Of a DNA stretch of 64,000 nucleotides, positions 51,701 through 60,700 are shown in pieces. The first letter of the stretch is position 1. Every line of letters starts with the position of its first letter. A model generated the notes under the pieces. It did not search any database. It was not told the DNA's origin and worked only from the letters and a program-made list of their open reading frames with translations. Source of the stretch: Spodoptera frugiperda (Eukaryota; Arthropoda; Insecta; Lepidoptera; Noctuidae); the NCBI RefSeq assembly GCF_023101765.2, contig NC_064223.1:7776113-7840112 (forward strand). The letters run 5' to 3'. Both the position numbers and the translations under genes were made by a program.

Positions 51701-54700
51701 CGCACTTAGACTTTTTTTGGTCAATTTTTGTGATTCGGATAATCGGCGATTCGGATAGTCGGAGTTCGGATAATTGGAGTTCTACTGTACATTGCGCACA
51801 GGAACACAGACTGAAATACCCTGACTGTAGAAGAATGCCATTAAAGAGGAAATTTTATATATAATATTATTTTAATAATAAATAAGTATTTATAATACTA
51901 AAAAATATTAATTTATAACATTAAAGGTAACTTTAAGTGATTTTCCTTACAATCTCCATACAATTTTTTTCTTGAAACTTTGACATCAAGTCGGCACGGG
52001 TTCCCGTTATCCGATACCAATGATATTTTTTATTTTAGTTATTATGGTCAAATAGAAAAAATATAGAGGGTATGCGTACTTAAAATCGAAAAAAAATTTT
52101 TCGCCCTTGTTGGCTCCCTACCAACTACCTTTAAATTCCTAACCCCCAAAAGGCCGGCAACGCACTTGTAACGTCTCTGGTGTTTCAGGTGTCCATGGGC
52201 GGCGACGATTGCTTACTATCAGGTGATCCGTCTGCTCGTTTACCGACTTATACCATAAAAAAGTTATCTTATAGTTTTACAGTCTCTACCTTCCTTGGGA
52301 ACATTTCAATGAGGACATAACTGTAATGGTTGTTTTATTATCTGACAGTTTATGATGTTCATAAAGCCACAATTACGATTTCCATGCTTATTATTATACT
52401 TAATCAATGGAATTATTAGGTAATAGGTCAAAATAGACTGTGGTTACTCGTCATAGAACCAGCTGCGACCAATTAACTAGTTTGTAAGAAAATAGTTCGT
52501 AATAATACAGCTGTAAGTATTGAATCATTTAGTATTCAACCGCGGGTAAAAATCTTTGTAAAATGACCTTTGTTTCTATGCGTAATAGCAGTCGGGAAGT
52601 CTAATAAATTATTTCAGATGTAGGGATCGATAACAAGAAAGCTTACAATATTTGGGTGTTTCATGAATATTTACTGAGCGGGCCTTTATGAGCACCGCAG
52701 CGTTTCTGACACCGGTACTTACTTTGTGCTCCAATAAAATACGCTCACAAAGAATGTCGCTAAAGACAAAGTCGTTAAATGAGTCGCGTAGGTGACTACT
52801 TCTTGGTATCTCACTTAATTGCCACTCAGTTATTTAATAACACTCACAATGTCATGTTCGTAATTTACATAAGCTTTTTGCCGGAGCTATAATTGTTCAT
52901 TATAATGTCTGCAACTCGAGCCTGTTCTCTAGTGCTAAGGAATTATCCTAATTCAAGGCTACACGCGGCATGCAAACCTTTTGCCTATTACAATAACACT
53001 CGATATTGTTTCTCTCGATAGTGCATACCAACTACTTATAATAAATTACTTATAAATAATTCTAGGGCGCATGTCGATCTAACCACCGATACCAAACATC
53101 CTGAAGTAGCTCGGTGCGTGCAGCTGACATAGCGACGCAGTCAATCACATAACGCGGGGCGCATGCTACCTAGTTGTAGGGATTATTAGGTATCACTGGC
53201 TACCAGGAAGACTAATTGCTCGAGTATGTTTGTCGATATATGCTCCGATTAGCGAGAAGATGCTTGCGTGCGTGTAAGATCCGCCGCGCCGCCCGCCGCC
53301 GGCCCTGCGGGTGCCTGCTGTTGTCCAGTGCACGCGAACACGCACACCGACTTCTAGCCACTCATGTTGCATTTAGGTCCTATGTAACTGCTACCAATTT
53401 GATGACATTAAATGTCAATTTTGTGTTGTGAGATATATAATGTACAGCTGTAATCAATAAAAATGGCATCGTAAATCGAATATACGTTATCGCACGTGCA
53501 TCTTGGCAGCGCGGTGCTCGGTGGAACTTATTATGCTGTCATCGTGTGTCGTGCGTCCGTCGGTCGCGACTATCTACGGAGGTGGTCAACGTATATTACG
53601 ACCAGCACGCACATTATGTCGGAATAATTTTATAATAAGCACTATTTCTCAGCGTTTTCGCATTATTGCACACACGTTAACTCTATTTTATGTAATGGCA
53701 GGCCGCAAAAAGCTCATGTCTCTTTATTGTTACAATATGTTTCCGAGGCCATTCATAAACTTGTGTTTAGGTAAACTTTCAAATATTAGCACCGAAATAT
53801 GTAAATGGAATAAAGAGGGTGATTCAATGTTCATTACTTAGAAGTTATCGGTCGACTAAGTTTTGTTGAATGCGTTTGACTCGTTAGTAACGTCCGCTGC
53901 TCTAAGAACTAAGAACGATCTTTATCAGGAATTGTGAGAATCTGAGAGGAGCAGTCGGCGGGCGCTCGGTGCCATCCAAATCGATCATTTTACGCACCCG
54001 ACGCGCATAATGAAACAGTCATTTCCGGCTGTTTCGCGGAATTGAATATTTAATATTTCGCACAATCGAGTGGTCGCCGTCGAGACACGCACGGACGACA
54101 CTGCTGGCTGCCACTACCCTTGTTAGTATTCGTCGCGTGACTCCATGCAATAATAAATTCTTGTGCACTTGCAGTTTCACGTAGTGCCAAGAAACCGCGA
54201 TCGGCTACCGAATGCTAAAATGGGTATTGTTTCAATAAATACCATGGACGGATTCGAGGAAAATGATAAATGGCGAATATTTACATCTTACCAATAAAGA
54301 TGTGGTCAGCCATTACGGGAAAAGCTGTTGATGGCTTGGCTACCAGTTTTTTGCTACGATAAGCGTCGTGTAGCCGTAACTACGACGACTAGTAGGAGCA
54401 TTCGCATGGCGACAGTGCCGTTGTATTCAATAGAAACATTTATATGTGACGGGTTGCCATAATTGGAAGATGGTTCCTGTTTCCGATTACACGATACATT
54501 GGCTTCATTTAAATACAAAAGCGTATCTATAGGCTGAATACCGGTAGCGCGGCGCGTGGTGTGCGTCCGCCCAAAATTAACCACCATTCAACCGGCCGTC
54601 AGCCATTGCCTGTGCACCAGCCTTATTACGTAGTCTGTGCACACGATTGTTTCACATCACTATTGAAATTCGTGGTAGCGTGTACCTTTTATGAACATTC

Positions 54701-57700
54701 GCGGTTTATTAACCAATTACTACAAACCGAATTTTAGGTTGTAGATTAGGTCGGTACGACCATTGGAAGATATAGATAATTTTTTTGTTTTAGTTCCTTA
54801 GGGGTATGAATTTACACCTTCACCGACTCACACTTGGCCATTTTCAGATTTTTTCCTTTACCTTGACCTAAAGACCTACCTCCATGCCAAATTTCAAGTC
54901 AATACGACCATTGGAAGTGGTCTAGGTTTTTGATGAGTGAGTGAGTGAGTGAGTGAGTCAGTCAGTGTAGTGTATAGTAAAAATAGCGATTTTCTGACGT
55001 CAATATCTCAAGATCTACAATAGGTACATTAATGAAATTTTGTATTTTAGATAAGTAAGTAGATCTCGACAGATACTAGAAATTTCATATGCGTAGATAA
55101 AATAGATTTTGAGTTATAGGTGGGTCGAACTTGGCCCGAAATGGTTCGTGTAATATAACCCACGGCCGGTGTGTCGGTTTTTTTGCTCGAACTTGGCGGA
55201 CACACTGCCGTGTGTCTAGATTTAAATGAGTGGTCGTCCATAGGATAATTTAATGTGGATTTCTGTTTCTGCAAATTGTTCCTATCATGTTAGATTACGC
55301 TTCTGTTCCTATTACAAGCTCCTACACAGTCCAAGTGTAATTAAACTGGAGAAAATAAAAACATGTTCACAATCAAGTTTCGTAATTTCACGGCAACAAG
55401 TAACGTGTTAGGAAAAGCAGTTACCGTGGCTGAATCAGGCGAGTACAGATGTGTCGCGGTCGCCGGGCTGCCGTATGTTCCCAGGCGTGGCGAAGCTGCG
55501 GCGGCATTCCTTGCCCATACGCAGCCGGCCGAGCCACCTGGCTGTTCCGGGACGCGTCATTACCTGCCCACATACTACATTCCCTGGACACCAGGAACGC
55601 AAATACAAACTACCGCCTTCCTCTCCAAACTTTTTCTTTGCGACTCATGAACATGACAGGTATGACAAACGTCCTCCCGATGTAATTATTAAGCTCCCTA
55701 CGTTTTTCATACGGATAATTCTATTGATGTAGTTGGAAGCCGTTTTACCTTAATGCATCTTCTTGTTGCCGCATTCATAAGGAGTTGACTAAGACTAAAT
55801 TATTCTAGGGCTACGTTATATGCGTTTGCAGGTACTATTATTATTTCTTCACCTAGCAAGCGTACTATATTATTAGGTGTATTAATTTTCTGATATGTGG
55901 TCAAGTATGGGCTATCTCTGATCTCTTCAATTTGTTCTGAAGTCTCTCCTATTGTTGTGCTTTATGAACCTCGATTAATAATAACAGAGATCACAAAATA
56001 ATAAATATTTTCTAGTCGTAGGTATAATTCTTTTGTACGTTATAACAAAGGTTCAGACATGTAACTCGCCCAAATTCTATAGAATTCTCAGGTTCTGAGA
56101 ACCATAGCTGGCGCGATCGATCATATCGTTTTTGTATGATTACTGTTATCGTCAAAATTACTTGAAGACAGCTGCGACGTAAATAAGTTCTAGGAACCGG
56201 TTAAAATATTGCAAATATAACGTATTTGGGTTATGGTCAGTCAATGACGCATCCGCTGTATAACGTGTGAATCATTTTCTAATATACTGCATCATGTAGG
56301 ACAAGGTGGTCGCGAATAAAGTTTATTTAGTTTTTGCAGTCGACACGCCGTTGGTGGAGTCCATCGTAAGACAGTAATGTGCAGTGTAAGCGGTCACATG
56401 AGTTTATTATTGCATTGGATCTGGGTGATTCTTCAAAAACTTTAACTTTTATTTAACAAATCATTATTCTCCCGCGTTATTAAGCATCATGGTAGCTTAT
56501 TGTCATCCTTATTTATATTTGATTGGTTGAGAGCAGTGTCACAGCTTAATTTATTGAAACCAAATTTTGTGTTTCAATCGCCAGAATTGTTAACTTTTGG
56601 GTGAGGATAATGACGTCGTTAACTTTTTGTGATTTTTTTGAAGAATCACCCATCTCCATTCGCAGTGTCGTCGGTCGGAGAGACGCGGCAGTACAGTTGT
56701 CGCGGCCGCGGCTCGACTGTTCCACTACGAGGAACGAGCTGTCGTCGCCGGGAGATACCGCCGGTTTCTCGCTCACCTGTTATGCGATCAACTTTTTGCC
56801 GCACACCCGGTACTTTGCGGTTTTTCTAATCACAACTTTCAAGTATTCCCGACGCGCATCCCTAAACCGCACTAACTGTATGAAATTGCTGACTTGTGGA
56901 TTGTAACGTTAGTTTCCGATGTTAGTTTCCATGTTTCTGCTGCAACACTGTCATTAATATATAGGAGCGGGCCACAAACGCAAACGTGTACTTATACTTG
57001 TACATATAATTACGGACACCGCAAAAACGAGCCGGTGTGCGTCTTATTCTCATTACTTCTCGACTCGACAGCTGTTCCCTGGCGGAATAAACGGCTGTAT
57101 TTAGATTTATCACTAAGCGAAACGTATCCGATGACATCCGAAAATTGCATCGTATGAAATTCATTGGAAGTGGTTATGCAAGTGTAGATTTATAACGAGT
57201 GTCGAGGCAGCCGGGCGCTGCATGGCGTGCGCCGGTGCACCGGTGCGCCCGGATACCCGCTTTGTTACCGACGCGACGCGCGACGTCTGACGCATTACTT
57301 TTCTGCTTGTTAGCTTTCGTACACAACTAGCGATAACACCGTTACTGAAAATGGGATCATATTTTCTGCTCTGAAGCGTGTTTATTCTCTTTGCCAATAA
57401 AAACGAATGCACATCGATTCCATTACTGTAATAGAATCATTTCAATACATTTCAATATCTCGACACTCTATCAAATTTTTTGACAGAGTGAATTACAGTT
57501 TGTTGAAATAGCAATTCTATTGATTTCCTGATATCAACCTCCATGAATTTAATTTTCCCGATTGCCATGTATCGTGATGGGCACTTTTATATGTTTATTT
57601 ATAATATCTATCAATTGTTCAATGTTAGGTTTTCCATTTCCCACAACATATATAGCGATTATTATTATTGTCATCGGTGCGTGACGGGGCAGGCATGCGA

Positions 57701-60700
57701 TTACACTGTAATGCAAGGGAGCGACGTCATTATGCGGCGTGTGTGTGTGTCAACTGTTCGCCAGAGCAGTATAATTGTGGTTGTTTCACAGAAACGATCA
57801 GCATGCGAATGGCTCCGCCAACAAAGGGTTTAACCACGTAGAGAGTAGAGCGCGCCGGTTCCTCCGGGCGGTGTCAATTTGGCGTCCGCCGCGGCCGCTG
57901 CTAGCCTAATTACTTCGAGGAATTGATGCAACGTGCGCTTCTCATTAGTTGCTCTCTTTGTCTCTTTATAAACCTAATCGTATCATCTTCCAAATGATGT
58001 CATCAAAGTCATAACTTGGAATGAGTTCGCCCTTTACTCACACACGCGTCCTCTGTATTATTACGGGTAGTCGGATACCTATGATAATAAACACGTAATA
58101 CGTCTACTAGTGCCATTCATGAATTAACATTCCTTTACATGATCCATTCTTTACGACGTCGTCGGTTCCTTATTAATTGGCATTTGTTACAAATTCTTAA
58201 CAAGCTATTGATCGAAGGGATAAACATTAAACATTTATAGACGCGAGGTGTACGCTTGATGTTCAACATTCAACCATTTTAGAAGGATCAAACCCTGACC
58301 GAATTAATTACTTTAATCATAAGCACCGATGTTTTTTGTCTATGAACACTGGTATTGTTTACAACTCAAAATTACTATGATCTTATTGGACCTAATTAAG
58401 AAGTATAATTTACCTTTGAATTTGGTCAATCCGAAGTAGGATCCGCTTGTTAATAGTTGGTCGTAAAGATAACAAACAGTTCATTCACCTTTAAAATCAT
58501 TAGTTATGTCTTTGACTAATTCTCAGTTTTTTGTTAAACGACTCTTAGTTTGTAGTGACGTGATCGCGGACCACAAAAAGCCGGATACATAGCTGTTATA
58601 AATAACAATGAGCATGCGCTTATCAGCTCTTTAAGAGGTGTCATTAAATCTAGCGCCGCCGCCGTCACAGCTCACGCAAATAACTTCATTTGGGATTTTC
58701 CTGAAGAAATCTTGTAATTAATATGCAATTAAATATGCCAGTCATAGCTCTAAGATGTTGGAACTAATGGGGCCAAGATTAAATAATACAATACAACAAG
58801 TAGATAGACTAGAGAGTATTAAGAAAGATCGTAGTAAGTGTATGAAACAGTTATTTCAAGATTCTAGTTCATTATTACATGGTTGTCTGGTTTGGGCAAT
58901 GTATCCGGTATCCATGATTGTAGCTTTTGAAGCAGGCATCAATATTACATTACTGAAACTGGTCGCGACGTACAAAAAAGGAAGCTGCCTCTGATTGCGT
59001 TTTGCGGTTGCTGGTGTCGAGTTAAGCACAGGTAGAATTCATAGTTGCCTCGTTTTTGTATCTTTTTGACTGGTCAATGTCAACCGATTTTTGGATATGT
59101 GTAATTACATTGCGTTAGTCGAACTCATAAGTACAAAGTTTTTTTTCTACCAAATCACATACTGTCTTGCGAAGACTTGAAAAGAAGTCATTGAATTTCA
59201 GTGCCTTATCTTTCAAATATTTCCAGTTCTTTTCTTGCTAGTTCATCATCAAATTTCACCGTTGGTTGTTGGACCTTAGTTACCCACTTCACGTCAAAAA
59301 TCATTCAATTAATTGAAAATTTTGCCTCTTATGCGGAATTGCCAATCTGAATGCATAACAGAAGATAATTTCATTATTGTACCCTGTATCCGACTTCCTG
59401 TCTCTATTACTAATCTTGGATTCAATGACATTTTGTAACCACATCAGATCAAACGTTTAATTGTATTGTGTGAAATAATCATACATGCAGGTTCTGTTTA
59501 ACTGAAACTAGGCAACGTGTTGGTCTGTTCAGTGTTAAATACTATTTGTAATAATTTACTCCTCGATCGGCCAATTCATGCAAAAGGAAGTCTGAGAATT
59601 TGTTTGAGAAGTTCCCCTTCAATGTGTGTGTGCACTGTGCATGTAGGCTGGGTTCGTATAGCTATGTATTATTATCTGTTCGCAAGGAGGCTGCACGCGA
59701 ATGATTTGTGGTGAGCGGTGAGGGAGTGCAACCCGACACACGGTCAAAGACCGGTTCGCGTTATTTCGGAAATATTCGGAGCTTTTTACAGGAGAGGCCG
59801 ACGACGCGCCCGCGCCGGAGGATGACCTCATCGGGGATTTCTTTTTGTTTAAACCTTTTAAATAACGACGTTTTCCTGTTACACGACAGGCAATATTAAT
59901 TATAACGGATTATATCTATAGGCTTATACTTTTTATATAACGTCATGTTGTTAATCGCCGATTGAACTACAAGCGGAGACCGCAAATTCCAATAAAAGTA
60001 GTTCATGAAGAAACGCTGTAGTGTGGACCAGCGTGGCCACGCGTATTGTCCACATTTGTCGATACTCCGACAAGTATATAAGAAAAAAAAACTATGGTTT
60101 TTATCGAACACTTGTTACTAATTAAATTAAACGATCTCCTGTCAGAATCGCTAACGATGTCATAATGAGTGTCATTACATTTACGTCTTGCTCCTTTACA
60201 TAGCGTACTTTTGCAAGTACGCTATGTGCCCGCAAGAAATGTGATGTTAGTATCCATCCATCAATTATTGCTAATTGATGGATGGATACTAATAAATGGA
60301 TGTACTTGCATAGTTAGGCTCTATTTGCTACGTGCGGCGCGGCACTGTCTGCAAGAAATGTGTAGATGTGCCGCTACAACTTGAACAAGACAGAATTAGA
60401 GATCGCCAATACTTAAGCGATCTTTATATTAATTCATACAGATTACAAGATACCTATTTATCTAAGTATGTACTATTTCGCACCTAAATAGAAAATTACA
60501 TTAATTAGATAAGTCGCAATAGCCATTGTAATCACATCTCTAACTGGTTTATTCAAAAAACCCTGAGCCATTTTCATATATCGTCATAAACTCGCGTATT
60601 GTATCAAAGTAAGTACTTAATGCGTGCGTTGCGTGAGTCATTACTTTGAAAAAAGTTAAAAATATTCGCATCGTTCTCCCAGGGACACTGGAAAGTGGAA

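Larger units (their letters stand above)
50030..52120 (+). mobile_element. DNA transposon remnant with 8-bp target duplication
   Basis: The element is 2091 bases long and flanked by a perfect direct repeat CCAACTAC (50022-50029 and 52121-52128). It starts TAGGGTGTCCC; the complement of its end starts TAGGGAGCCAAC. Subterminal inverted blocks agree at CGCATACCCTCTA and at ACCCGTGCCGACTTG, giving long, diverged terminal repeats of roughly 130 bases. It carries a broken coding frame and two later insertions. An 8-bp duplication fits hAT- or P-like transposons, but no DDE/RNase H core is visible, so the superfamily is open. Confidence 0.8.

Noticed and set aside
53503..53841. 112-codon frame near 53.5 kb
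   Set aside because: Non-ATG start, random composition, no homology recognised; inside the Ig gene intron.
56601..56906. Frame with SPGDTAGFSLTCYAI, reminiscent of an Ig strand
   Set aside because: Only one weak motif, with no paired Trp or second Cys signature, and it overlaps the 3' end of a MITE. Not enough to call.
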